A stretch of DNA of 64,000 nucleotides from NCBI GenBank assembly GCA_008477525.1, contig SPDT01000006.1:4491501-4555500 (forward strand), in the 5' to 3' direction. Positions 1 through 11,573 of this stretch are shown in pieces. The notes under the pieces are model-generated. The model worked only from the letters and a program-made list of their open reading frames with translations. It did no database searches and had not been told where the DNA came from. The position numbers were made by a program, and so were the translations under genes. The stretch comes from Hypomyces perniciosus. Lineage: Eukaryota > Ascomycota > Sordariomycetes > Hypocreales > Hypocreaceae. The number at the start of each line of letters is the position of its first letter. Positions within the stretch are counted from its first letter, which is position 1.

Positions 1-1474
1 AACCAGCCCCTCAACCTGATAATGCTATTGAGCGGAGAATATAGCGTATCTGCTGATGAGTAACTCGAGATGTCGTATTGCAACAGATCAAGAAACAAGA
101 AAACGAAAACAAAAGAAAAGAAAACGCCCGCAATGGATCGAACAATGGATGCATCATGCAGGATTCTCATGAGTGACAAAAACTTGACCTGACTGCCCGA
201 ACAGGCAACTTCCCCAATTCCAGTCCGCTATTGGTGCGCCGTTTTTGGGCTGGCCAATTGGCCCCCGCTAGCTGAAAGCGGATGGCCTCCCCGTCTGGCG
301 TCTGGGAGCTAAGCCGGTACGTACTTCCGGCCCCTCCCTCTCCTACTCGTGGCTGCTCCTGCCCCTGGCCGCAGTGACCGGTACATGGGGGGTACCTGAG
401 ACCCACAAGGTTCCTGCATGCAATCTCTGCCGAGCCGTGCCATACCCTTGTCGTCCAATCTTGCGCGCTACTCGTACCTCGACTTTGTTCTCTCTCGCAA
501 CTCACACAGGCTTTCGCCTAACACAGCTCGACCATCGAACCAAGGCCAGCCATGTCTGATCGACATGTCAGGCATTTCTCACTCGGCGCAGCCCAAAAGT
601 CCAAGCATCATCTCGGTGGCCGCCAGAATGTACCCAGCGGTACCCCGTACATGTTGCGAGTGCCCCCAGAGCGCCCAACCTTGCATGGATGCCTTGTGTT
701 TTTTCTTCTTGTCTCCTCCACTCACCACAGCTGGGAAATTGGCTGCCCAATACGGAGTAATCCATGGAGTCATGGATGGCTTTTACTACCACTAGTACGG
801 AGTACTACTTGCTACTACTTCGGACCTGGTCAGCCGGGATCTTCTCATCCTGCCCTCTCCACAGGCGCTTCCCGCGATTCCGGTCCGCCAATCGTGCCAT
901 AGGCGAAAAGCTAAACTATTAGCTTAAACCATTGCATTGAAGGTCCTGAGTTATCCGCATTCACAATAGACGGAACCGTCTTTTGTTGTTGCTCTCCCGT
1001 CTTGTTAACTTGAGTGTTTCTCCTCTTTCATATCGCACTGCCCTTCCCCGTCTTTCTCTGTCTGTCTTACTTTTGAAAGCGGTCTATTCATCCACCTGGT
1101 GATTCATCGCAGTGGTCTTATCGACGAGACCGTTGCTCTCTTGTGCTGTCTGATTCTGATTTGGTTGTGCTCTCCACTTCCAAAGCTGTGCTGCTGCTGC
1201 ACACGACTCCTGCCGTACGGACCACCAGCGCCCCGTGTCTCACACGCGCCACCATCCGCAAGCGTACAGTGTAGTCAACATAATTAAAAGCCATTGCTGC
1301 TTTCTTTTGCAACTTTGGCTGGCGCGGGTTCTTTTCTCTAACCGCCTCCCCCCTTTCGGCTAGGCTTTCGAGAGATCATGCTTCGTAGGCCTACGGAAGC
1401 TGTTGGTAGGACTCTTTGATACTGACTTCTCTAACATCCACGGCCGACGACATCGACACGGCATCATAGCAATC
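1..1474. other. Non-coding region upstream of the DUF4203-like gene
   Basis: No convincing gene is visible. The open frames here are short, overlap in several frames and resemble nothing known to me. The last few hundred bases are pyrimidine-rich with many TCTCT/CTTTC stretches, as expected for a fungal promoter and 5' leader. Two copies of TACGGAGTA, a motif recurring in the non-coding DNA of this window, lie at 751-759 and 796-804. Confidence 0.6.
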
Positions 1475-4400
1475 ATGCTTCCCACAGCGACGCGCATATG
1501 GGCTTTGGTATGCCTCGTTCTGGCTTTGCAGCTTGCGGCCGCGAGGAACCTCAATGGTGTCAGACGGGATGATGGTGCCATCACAACATCCGCGATTCCT
1601 CCATCCAGTCCTGGACCAGCACCAACCGCCAAGCCAGATGGTAATGGCGATGGAAAGAATGGGAATGGCAACCCGGATGCCTCTGCTACTACGAAGCCAC
1701 CGCGATCTGCGGCATCCGCAACAACATCTGCCTCGGCCACGCTCACTTCTTCCGGTCCTGTTGATAACTCAACCTTTTTTAATAGTGAGAAATGAGCCCC
1801 TTCTGTTTGAACAAAGTATTGCGCTGACCCACGACGACAGCCACTATTCCCGAGGGCCAGCTTCCCATCCAACCCACAATTACACCCGGATTGGGTGTCG
1901 CTGGAATCATCATGATCATGACAGGTCTCGTCTATACTCTCGTTGGCATCAAGAACCGCTGGATTCACTCATTCTTCTCGACCGCTTACATTGCAGCCCT
2001 TGGTGTCACCGTCCTCATCGTATATGTCATGACTCTCCCGGTCCCTAACGCTATACAAGGAGGCTACGTGGTTGCCATCATCATGTCTGGTTGTGCTCTC
2101 GGCGCTGCGTCCGTGTTCTTCAAAGAACTAACCGAAGGATTGGGCTGCGCACTGGGAGGCTTTTGTGTCAGCATGTGGCTCTTGTGTTTGGTCCCCGGTG
2201 GCTTGCTTACCAACGCGCCATCCAAGGCCATTTTTATTGCCTGCTTTACCTTGATCGGGTTTGCCTTCTATTTCAGCCGATGGACTCGAGATTGGGATCT
2301 GATTGTCATGATCTCGTTTGGCGGCGCCACCGTCATCGTTCTCGGCATCGACTGCTTCAGCACAGCTGGACTGAAGGAGTTCTGGGTCTATGTGTGGAAT
2401 CTAAATGACAACTTATTTCCACTTGGTGCCACTACGTATCCTGTTACAAAGGGAATTCGAGTTGAAACAGCAGCCATACCCATCATCTGTCTAGTCGGAA
2501 TCGTCTCTCAGATCAAGCTCTGGAGAATTGTCAGAGATAAGCGAGAGAAGAGGGCAGCTGATCGCGTGGCAGGACAGCGAAATCTGGAAGAAGAGGAGGA
2601 AAACGTCGGCCGAGAGATCGAGGAAACAACTGCGCGCGAACGTGCGGAGTGGGAAAGAGTCTACGGTGACGGAACTCTCACCAATGTCACAGCATCTCGT
2701 TCCGATGTTGGAGAAATGAGTAACGAGAAGAAGCTGAGAAGTAGTCAAGGCGGTTCCACGTACGCAAACTCCAAAAACGAGGGCATCGAAATGGCGGACA
2801 TGGACTCGAGCCAATCACCAAAGGTGGGGGCAGATGGTTTGATGTCTGCTGGACAAGCAGAAGAAGGCAAGATCACAATTCGTGTTGCTGCTGATGAGGT
2901 CGCTGGGGAGGGCGAGGAAGTGGTGGACGAAAAAGCAGCATCTGGTGATGAGCCACACACGGAGCTTACGGAAACTGGCAAACGAAGCAAAGCTGATGGT
3001 CAACGGACTTCTGAGTCAAGTACGGGTAGCAGGCGTACTTCTCGGAAGCAGGCTGTTGTACCGGCTCCCGAAGTCGTTCCGCTCCCTTTCAAGGTGCCAG
3101 CAGAGGCGGACACCAAATCCATCGACGAGCGATCATCAGTAGCAACCTTCGCAGATGAAGAGGAAGACGTCCTACCAATCCCTCGCCACCGCCATTCTCG
3201 CCATTCGCTTGTTAAGAGACTTTCACAAAACTCAGTCACATTGCTCAGGAGCTTTTCTCAACCATCAAAGCACACGAATGCTGAGCGCCAACTTGACAGC
3301 GGCCGAAGCTCCGAAGAATTGGTCGAACCTACATTCCGTCCCCAGGACGACGACCGATCATCTCTTGCTGCTACAGTCGACAATGAGAGCGTGAGTGGGG
3401 ATGACCGCAACTCCATCTTGAGCGTTGATGATCGCAAGAGTATCGAAATCACTGCCGAATTGGGAATGGCAGAGAAGAACAAAGTGTCAGATCTGAAGGA
3501 ACTGCCGGCCAACACGACACAAAATGTTGAGAAGGAAAAGAAGTCTGAGCCAGCGACCGAGAACGCAGAAGTGACTGACGCAACTGGCAAACCCAAGTCT
3601 CGACCTGCAGCTGCATCGAAGAATGTCGACAGTATCAAGAAGAAATTTGAAGAGTCAAACAAGGCTGCGGGAAGCGTTGAGTCCAAGGTGGCAGATGCAC
3701 CAGCATCGACTAAAAGCTCAAAGTCCAAGGCCACGAAATCGTCCGAAGCAGGCAAAGACTCGAAACGCAAGACTGATGAAATCCAGGCAGTGCCTACTGT
3801 GGAGGAACCAGTTGATGTCACGCAGCCTGAGCCATCCGAAAAGCCCAAGTCAGTTGTATCGGCAGTCTCAGGCCCCGTCAGCTTGACCAAAGATCGTCTG
3901 CCAATGTCGTTGTCGAAAGTCGCCTTGTCGTACCGGACGAATGAGTGGGCCAAACACCTCAGCAATGCTGATGCCCCTGAACCAGATGAGATACATGTTG
4001 AGCCGGTCGTGCAATCCCCCAAGACGACTAAAGAGGTACCTCGATCAGTTGATGTTGAAGACCTTCAGAAGACTGCTGAAGACGGTGCCTTGCCTCCAGC
4101 TGTAAAGCGACCCGACTCACAAATCTCACGCGTTTCATCCCCCCCGCCAATCTCCAGAACTGGATCAAAGAAGGGGGCCCCTGCCAACCTGATTCTCACA
4201 GCTAACTCTCCTTCGGATACTCCCCCGATTCGCAGCCCAGGCTCACCTCCTGTTGGCCCCCCTCCCGCTCGATCATCCTCAGTTCAAATGCGACGGTCGT
4301 CATCGGGCTTCGCTCCTATCGCTGAGGAGAGTCATCTCGGGACAGGCACCCCACCTATCCCTGAAGAGACGGATCAAGGTGGTGTTCCACTGAGTCCAGC

Positions 4401-5109
4401 GACCTACCAAAGCGAGCATTCCCCACGACTTCCAGTTCCTGGTGTTGTGTCTTATGCAAGCCCTCAAACACTGCTTGGTCAGCGTGAAACCTTCCTCAGA
4501 AACAAATCTCAAGGCAATCTCGGTTCATACACACCAGAACCCCAGGCGGGATTTTATTCGCCCACTAGCGATGAAGGCTCTCTAAACAATTATCCTATGT
4601 ACGCAGCGACCTTTAACAGCCCTGATCCGGATGACCTCCCACTCAGCCATAGGAAGGAGATGATACGCCAAAGCAGCATGATGAGCTTGCCTGTCTCAAG
4701 TCCTGTTCTACAACGCTCGACCAGCGGCATTGAAAGTTCTGAAAATACTGCCTTCAACTCACATCAGCCAAAGAGGAACTCCTCGGTCCCCACTGTCGCG
4801 GCAAGGGAGGCTCGGCTGGCCAATTTCCGGCAGTCAGTAGCTCAAGATCTCCGATCATCGACCCCCGGGATACCAAGCTCGGGACGTGAGACCCCATTCG
4901 GCGCGTCATCTTCGAGTCTCCTTGGTACCTTTGAGATGCAGAGGAATATGATGATGGAGCAGAAGGAGGCTGAGGCCCAACGGAGAGAGATGCAGAGGCG
5001 CGACAAGGAGTGGCAAGATCGTGTCTTCGAAAGCAAGATGAGGAATGGCGATTTGCTCGAGGCTCATCGCGAAGTAATGCGGAAGATGCAAAGTACGGCG
5101 AAAGATTAG
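1475..5109 (+). CDS. Seven-TM DUF4203/TM7S3-TM198-like membrane protein with a long disordered tail
   Basis: Two exons, 1475-1784 and 1841-5109, joined across a 56-bp intron (donor GTGAGA, acceptor CAG), give 1,192 aa. The first ~22 residues are hydrophobic and end in ALQLAAA, a likely signal peptide. A Ser/Thr/Pro/Gly-rich lumenal stretch follows. About seven membrane segments lie at roughly 121-140, 147-172, 178-197, 203-226, 233-249, 255-277 and 313-328, the arrangement of fungal DUF4203 proteins. From ~340 to the end the protein is hydrophilic and low in complexity (Ser, Pro, Lys, Glu), closing with a charged predicted coiled coil rich in Met, Gln, Glu and Arg (~1135-1190). The membrane core fits the family; its function in fungi is not established, and the ~850-residue tail looks like a cytoplasmic scaffold or phospho-target. 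The start is chosen because it gives the signal peptide and an open frame into the splice. Orthologues are usually annotated only as DUF4203 proteins. Confidence 0.85.
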
Positions 5110-5755
5110 TAATTTATCGGATTTTGGGAGGGAGTCAACACACCAAAACGTCACGAGTCGAGACGACAGCATATATTTTCCTAAGTATTTTTTCAATCTT
5201 TTCTAGTCATTCATTCGACAGTTATTGATACCACGAGGGTTTCTGACTCCGGCAAGCGATGGAACCAACTTTACACACAATATCTTAATGATATAGGGTC
5301 TTTTTTGGTGTATATCTATAGAGGGGGTTTATGTAGGGGTGTTTCGGGCACCTGCACGGTTGCTAGGAGTTGCACATACTTCCACCGACGGAATAATTTG
5401 ATTTCTATCTTCAACAGTGTACTGGCATCTGCGAAGCCAACTTTGATTGTTCGGTACATGTGGATCGTTGTTTGTAAATGTCAAGTTGGTTATTGATTGT
5501 ATCTGAAGTGAAGCCATATGTCGTGAAGAGGACAGTAATCTCTACTGTCTTCCATCAAGGTAGATTTTTAATGAAACTAGGTTTGGTGCCAAATGTCCAT
5601 CCAAGCAAATTGGTATTATGCTAAAACACAATACTCTGAAGCTATTTCGTGTTGTAAAAAGAAAAGAAAAAAGAAACCATAGAAAAAACCACATTTTAAA
5701 CAGTCATGTACGTCTTTTCGTCCCAGTAAGAGTCGGAATCAGAGTGGTAGCACCA
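5110..5755. other. Intergenic region between two convergent genes
   Basis: These 646 bp separate the 3' ends of the DUF4203-like gene and the pheromone receptor gene. The stretch is AT-richer than its neighbours, with A/T runs near 5640-5700 suited to 3' end formation. I see no gene or RNA in it. Confidence 0.6.
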
Positions 5756-7618
5756 CTAGTGCTGTTGGCCACCTGTCTGACTCCCTGTCGTTCCGTGTTG
5801 TCGTAACGAGGCTTGGTCGATGCCGATGCCGATGCCCATGTCTCCGCTGTTGTTTGCAGGCCTGGACTTTGGCAATGGAGAGGTGCTTGAAGTGTTGAGA
5901 AGCGTGGATTCCTCTTCATCGGTCCATGTGGAGCGTGCGGGTTGATGGGATGCCGATGGCTGTGTGACTGCGTGGCTCCATTGGGATGGAAGGTTGAGAG
6001 GCTCGAGGGATAGACTGGGAGCGGTGTTGGATTGGGTTGTTTCCTTTGAGGATTTGAAGAGGGAGAGACGGAAGGGGATGGGGAAGTTGAAGCGTGTGCG
6101 GAAGAGAAAGGGGTTGGGATTGGGGAGTTGGATGGGACTGTCGTCTGGGCTGTGAGAGGCGGGTATCGAAGGAGGAGGGCGCTGAAGAGCTGTGGTTGAA
6201 GCGGCATTGCAATCGATGGAGGAGAGGAAGCTTATGGGTTGGGCTTCAAAGCGGTGGGAACTCGTGTTGGCAGAGGAGCTGTTGATGCTGTTGATATTGA
6301 GGTGGTTTGAGGAGGTGAAGGGGTTGCCATTCTTTCTTGATCTACACAAGGTGGTCAGTTAGAAGTCGAATAGGGGTCTCTGTGGAGGTGCTGCTTACCT
6401 GGAGTTTGCCGCGAAAGTGCTTGAGCCATTGGAGCTTGAACCAAGTGCCCGTCGATCAGGATTGTATTCTTCATACAGGCTGGGGAACACTTTGCCTAGG
6501 CCCATGTATAGCAGAGTCACTCTGTAACAATTCATCGCATCTTTGGTCATGCCAAAGAACAGAAATATGGGCACGGCCGAAGCGATGGGGATGTAGCAGT
6601 TGTTTAAGTAGATGCCATGCAGTTCCGTGCTCGGCAAGAACACAATGGTGTTCCAGGGCATGGGCCCGTCATCGCTATGAATGGCACCGTAGTCGAAAGA
6701 CTCCAGCGGGCCTGTGACGAGCATGTTGCACACGGCTAGGGCTATGACGACTGGGAGGAATGGTGTGAGGATGGAGAGAACCATGAGGTAGAGACGGCGT
6801 TTGGTGCGTTGGCTTCTCATGCTGGCGATTCGGTTGCTGGAGAGAGCGGATTCAGTAGCCTTGGCCACTTCGCGAAAGCGCACATACGTTAAAACTGCAG
6901 GGTTTCCCCATGGGCGTTAGTTTATGTGATCGACAGGGGAGCTTTTGGCCATGGGGTGTTGGGTGTTGGGTGTTGTTGGTTCTAAAGACTTACCTGCATA
7001 AACGGCCGTGATAAGCGAGACAACTGCCGGACCTAGGACGAAGAATAGGTATGGCCAGGCAGGATAGGGCGTCCAGGTGCAGCCAACCAGAGTGCCGACG
7101 AAATATCGATGGCTCGCTAGTGGAAAGGTAAACGCGATCATGACGATGGGCAGCGGGAACATGATGAGTGCCTGGATGAGGTTGCGCTGGCGCTTTTCTT
7201 TCTGGGTCAGGGGGTTGGCTCGCAGGCTGCCGACCTGGAGGGCGAGGTTTCGCATGATGGCCAGCAAGCATGTCGAAAAGAGTCCGATGGAGATATTATG
7301 TATATAGGCGTCGACGTCGCAGAGGCCGTAGCCCGGCCACCAGGATTCGAGATGGTCGTTTCGCCAGATGAGGGCGTTGACAACGGTTCGGAGGTTTTGG
7401 ACCTCAACATTGAGGATGAAGACGGTGGCAGCGAATTCGCCGTTTCTATAGAGCAGTCGCAGGGGAACGAGACAGACGAGATTGGCGAGGAGCCCGAAGA
7501 GCACGCGGCAAACGAGGTTGGCTGTGAGAGCTGGAGTGGTGTAAGGGGCTGCACTTGGGGCGGCGAGGAAGATGGAGGGTCCGTCACGACGGGATAGGTT
7601 GTACAAGTGCGGCTCCAT
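5756..7618 (-). CDS. ste3: STE3-type a-factor-like pheromone receptor (GPCR)
   Basis: Three exons on the minus strand, 7618-6994, 6894-6399 and 6341-5756, with introns of 99 and 57 bp, give 568 aa. The N-terminal half has the hydrophobic helices of fungal STE3 receptors, including the family-typical WWPGYGLCDVDAYI stretch and the AIMRNLALQ segment after the third helix. Exon 2 carries helices 6 and 7 with a long extracellular loop. Exon 3 is a ~195-residue Ser/Asn/Pro-rich cytoplasmic tail expected to hold desensitisation and trafficking signals. In the family (Neurospora pre-1, yeast STE3) the receptor sits in the plasma membrane, binds the lipidated a-type peptide pheromone and signals through a heterotrimeric G protein to the mating MAP kinase cascade. 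The 5' leader holds a trinucleotide microsatellite. The frame is intact throughout, so the gene looks functional. Confidence 0.93.
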
Positions 7619-8947
7619 GACGGTGGTAATAACAACAGAATAGTTGTGTCTCTTAAAGAGGAAGAAGCTTGAAAAGGGATGATGATATCTCGAAGAACAA
7701 CAACAACAACAACAACAACAACAAGAAGAAGAAGTTGAAGATGATGATGGATAATCTCTTGGAGGCTAAATCGAAACGAACACAAGTCAAGTTGCTATCA
7801 AACGAGAAACAAGGCTGTATAGAGCAACAGCATAGAGCAACAGTATAGAGCTGGGCTATAGACGTATTGGAGCTCAATAGCGAAACAATTAGAGGTCTCC
7901 CCGTCTTTGATATCAAAAGAGCCCGGGAGCTGCTGGCACAATTACGACGGCCCACGTCAATAATAAGGGCCGCCAGCAGTCGCCAGGGACGGCTCGGAAA
8001 GACATCTCTGGAGGAAACAAATGCAGTGACACGGCCAGAAAAGAGACAAAAAAAGAGGACCCCATGAGAATCACTGCATTGAAGGCTCAGCTCCATCCAT
8101 GTTGAATTAGCTATCATATGTCATTCTGCACGGAAACGGCGGGTGTTGAGCCATCGTGACGCGGCAATCAAGTAAAAATGCGTGGTGGACAAGTTTGCCC
8201 CCCCTGGCGCTGTTTAAGATGGCGTCTATTGACGAGCTCTATTGTCACCCGAATTAGGAAATGCCGTGCATACAGCTGCCGCGCCTTTTACTGCGGCAGA
8301 GCGGGAACGAAGCACGAAAAAGGAAAAGCCATCGGCAGTGGCTTGAGGAGCCCCGGCTCAAAGCGTCCAAGTCACGAGATTAACATGGTTTGTTTGAGAG
8401 CTCGGCATGCATTGCGGCGTCCTGAGGCTGAAGCTAGAGGGAGTTGACATGAGCAGAAGGAGAGGCCGTTACTGGTCGGTTTGGCTGACAATGGACTGTC
8501 ATTTGCAAGAATTACTAGAGGTGGGCAATCCATGGGCATATGTGACAAGGGGGGACGAAGGCTGTGTGTCTCTGAAATGGTGATGAGTGGCATCCACGTC
8601 AATACGCCTCTTACAGTCTGATGGTGATGCTCCCATATAGCGATAATTTTGTGGAAATGAATAAGACTTGCTTAATGCATTTCCCATAGGAGAATGCACC
8701 TATTACAGACTATGGAGCTATCGAGAATATCCGTAACTTAGTCAGCTGCGCCGCTAGCCAATCGGCTTCCCGCTAAGGGAGAAGGGAGACCTAATCTTAT
8801 CTCCCGTATCGCGTCAAAGCTCCGACGCGACCCCCTCCATTAGAATTGGAATCCAACGGAAATACCACTGTACGATCGCAAACGAGATCATCGCTGCCGT
8901 CTGCTATCTTCACCCTCTCGAAGTATTCCGAAACTCACAACTCAACA
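7619..8947. other. Divergent intergenic region between ste3 and the mtSSB gene
   Basis: These 1.33 kb hold the two divergent promoters. I see no convincing gene. Apart from the trinucleotide tract listed separately, the sequence is unremarkable, with CG-richer patches around 8180-8420 and an AT-richer patch at 8620-8760. Confidence 0.55.
7694..7745. repeat. (AAC)n/(AAG)n trinucleotide microsatellite
   Basis: About nine consecutive AAC units are followed directly by four AAG units and then a GAT-rich patch. The tract lies 75-130 bp upstream of the ste3 start codon, so on the ste3 strand it is a (GTT)n/(CTT)n pyrimidine-rich leader or core-promoter tract. Such tracts change length by replication slippage. 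Confidence 0.9.
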
Positions 8948-9473
8948 ATGTCGTCATTCCTCTTCCGTCGCGCAACTACTGCTTCGGCCGGCGCTGCCCG
9001 TGCCTTCAGCACCTCCTCCCCTCGTTCCGTTGCCCGCATCTCTATCATCGGCAACCTGGCCAACACCCCGGAGCTGCACGCCGTGAGCAATGGTCGCGAG
9101 ATCTTCAAGTATGCTGTCGCTAGCAATGCTGGATCCAAAGAAAACCGCCAGACCAGCTGGTTCAAGGTTACCAGCTTTGCGACTGAGGGCGGCCGTAGGG
9201 ACTTTATGTTGAGCATCCCTAAGGGGTATGTTGCTTGGAATTAGACTCGGAATTGGCATATTTACTAACGGGTCGCAATCAGTTCTCTGGTACTTGTCGA
9301 AGGTGATGCCACGATTAGCAACTACCAAGATGGCGAGGGCAACACCCGAAACAGCCTTAATATTGTTCAGCGTATGCTGCGCCCCTCCCTTTCCCTACCG
9401 ATGACGTTAACCGTGAATCCCAGGCAACATTGAGGTTCTCAGGCGCCCCCAGGTCCCTGAGCAGGGCGAGTAA
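8948..9473 (+). CDS. rim1: Mitochondrial single-stranded DNA-binding protein (RIM1/SSB)
   Basis: Three exons, 8948-9225, 9283-9371 and 9424-9473, with introns of 57 and 52 bp, give 138 aa. The first ~27 residues are rich in Arg, Ser and Ala without acids (RRATTASAGAARAFSTSSPR), a clear mitochondrial presequence. An OB-fold of the bacterial SSB type follows, recognisable from ISIIGNLANTPEL near its start, TSWFKVTSF in the middle and LVEGDATISNYQDGEG in exon 2. The protein lacks the acidic C-terminal tail of bacterial SSB, as is usual for mitochondrial members. It coats single-stranded mitochondrial DNA during replication and repair. The start is the first ATG in frame with the presequence; splice phases fit exactly. 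Confidence 0.95.
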
Positions 9474-9853
9474 AGGCCGTATTTTGGTGAAAAGAAGCCC
9501 GTAACAAAGGGGCCGGTTTATGACAGTGCGCTATGTATAGCTTATGTTTTGACGAAATCTCTCTCCGCTCAACCCTTTTCGTTTGTCAGACGTTTAATGT
9601 GTTTGAACTTGGGCTTGTAAAGTTACGCGTGTACAAGTAAATCGATGCCCGAATGAAATGCCACAACCTATTCCCCACATTGCTTGTCTGCTTTCTCGAT
9701 CGGACTGTCAGTCCATACAGACCTCAATTCAAACGGCCATTTTCTCATTCAGTGGGTCCGGGACTGGGTCCACTATAATTGGTGCATCCTGAACTTGGAC
9801 AAACGCATCAATACCGTTTGGACTCTATTCCTAGCTAATCAATGCGATCTAGG
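9474..9853. other. Intergenic region between convergent mtSSB and glutathione synthetase genes
   Basis: These 380 bp join two 3' ends. They contain AT-rich stretches fitting polyadenylation regions. I see no further gene. Confidence 0.6.
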
Positions 9854-11573
9854 CTAAACCAGATAACAACTATCCATGCAACCATAGCCAGCAGCAACGC
9901 CGCCCTCCTCGCTCTTATCCCCCTTGGTCCGGAGCAGGTATCCCGCGTCCTCGTTGTGACGAATCTCCCCGGTACTCTGGTTCCACAGACAAGTACCATA
10001 TATACCCAATTCGCAGATAACACCACCTTGTTCTATACGACCGTTACGCAGAATGATGTTCGAGATTGGCGGGGGAGTGATGAGCTCCATGAGGATGTAT
10101 GAGCCCCAATGCGACTCTGGCGTGGCCTTGAGGAATTCTGGGATGGCGCTGCGATAAATATTGTTGCCTCCACCTTCGCGTTGGGGCTTGAGAACGTATG
10201 CTTTGCAGAGTTCTGGGTCCAGGGCCTTTTTGCGAGCGTCTAGGCCGGCCTCGGAGGTATCCATTGGGTATATGTTGGTGAAAGTCTTCCGGAGCTCTTC
10301 CGCAGACCCAGTGTCGTCTTTGATGAATCGTCCAAGAATCGATGGAGCAGATGAGGAACGAGGCGTGGCGAGCACCTGCTGCACCTTCTTCGTGCCGGCG
10401 AGCTGGGTGAGAATAGTCGGGCACTTGATGGCGGCGGAGCGCTCCAGCTGATATCTCACGTTCCAGGCCTTTTGATCAGGGTGGTCCTCAGGTCCATAGG
10501 CAGCCCGCAGATAAACGACGGCTACCTCAAAGACCTTGGATGGGTTTCGGGGCAGGTGATACAGAAGCTGGCGCGATGGCGTATCGGCTATGGATGTGTG
10601 TTCAAGAACGTCTGCCAAGGCCAATCTGAAGACTGGTATTGTTGAGGATTTGGCGACCTGGTACTCTATATGGCGCTGGTCAAAGACGTTGCGCTCGCCG
10701 CCTTGTACCACGAAGAGGACGCATTTGGGATGACCACGTTCGGAATTTCCATAGGCATGATACGCAGCTGTAATACCAGCGGCCAAACCCTGTATGCTTC
10801 CATTCTCAGGGAGATCGAGTGAGCCAGCCGCTATGGTATTGTCCAACAATGGATATTCAGTGGTCGCCAGATACCTGTGCGTGTTTAGTCATCCTGGTTC
10901 ATAGAGCTCTTCCGGTGGTTATTTAAAACTCACTTGTGTAACTGTGAGGTGTAAGACGATAGTCCACCGAACGACGCGGCGATCGTGTTGAACTCGACCT
11001 GCTTTGCCTGAACGGATGGCGAAGACGTGGATGTATCTTGGTGAACCATGTAATCAGATCTGAACAACCCTAGGGATAACGGCTTGAAACCCAGTTAGAA
11101 ACTCTGGCTGGGCCTTTATTCTGTGAGAGCCAGTTCCTGCGTACCTGAGTGTAGCCTTCGGCCTTCACGCGGACATGAATGTCCCATAGGTTGCGAATGA
11201 AATCGTCGCCATCAATGACCCTGAACCATGGAAGTCAGCACCGAACACCGTCACCGCAGATGGTAACCTACTCCTTGACAGTTTGTTCCAGAAACGCCTC
11301 ATCACGGCTTACAGAGGCATAGAGCTCGTTGTAAGCCTTCTGGACCGACTTGCCCTGGAGGAAACATTGCCGGGGGAAAGGACTCGGGAAGAGTGTGACT
11401 GGGACGGTGATGGCGGTGATGCCATTGGGATCTACTTCAGCCGGGACAACTGCAGGAGGCGGCCGGATGGCGAGGCCGTTGGCGATGGACCAGTCCTTGA
11501 CTGTTTGGACGAGGGCATCTCTCTCTGCGTCTTTGAGTGGTGGGGGGTATTCCCCGCTCGTTAATGCGGTCAT
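9854..11573 (-). CDS. gsh2: Glutathione synthetase
   Basis: Four exons on the minus strand, 11573-11272, 11220-11145, 11082-10934 and 10874-9854, with introns of 51, 62 and 59 bp, give 515 aa, a normal length for eukaryotic glutathione synthetase. Family signatures include FRSDYMVH and EFNTIAASFGGL in exon 3 (substrate and metal region), VLKPQREGGGNN (glycine-rich ATP-grasp loop) and the C-terminal GGVAAGYGCMDS. The enzyme joins gamma-glutamylcysteine to glycine using ATP, the last step of glutathione synthesis, in the cytosol. Intron 2 uses an AAG acceptor after a good TCTAAC branch point; this is the only nearby choice that keeps the PLSLGLFRSDY frame. The gene diverges from the SNF2 gene and converges with mtSSB. 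Confidence 0.95.

Noticed and set aside
167..902. Several overlapping 60-125 codon frames on both strands
   Set aside because: They overlap one another in five frames, lack protein-like composition and match no family I know.
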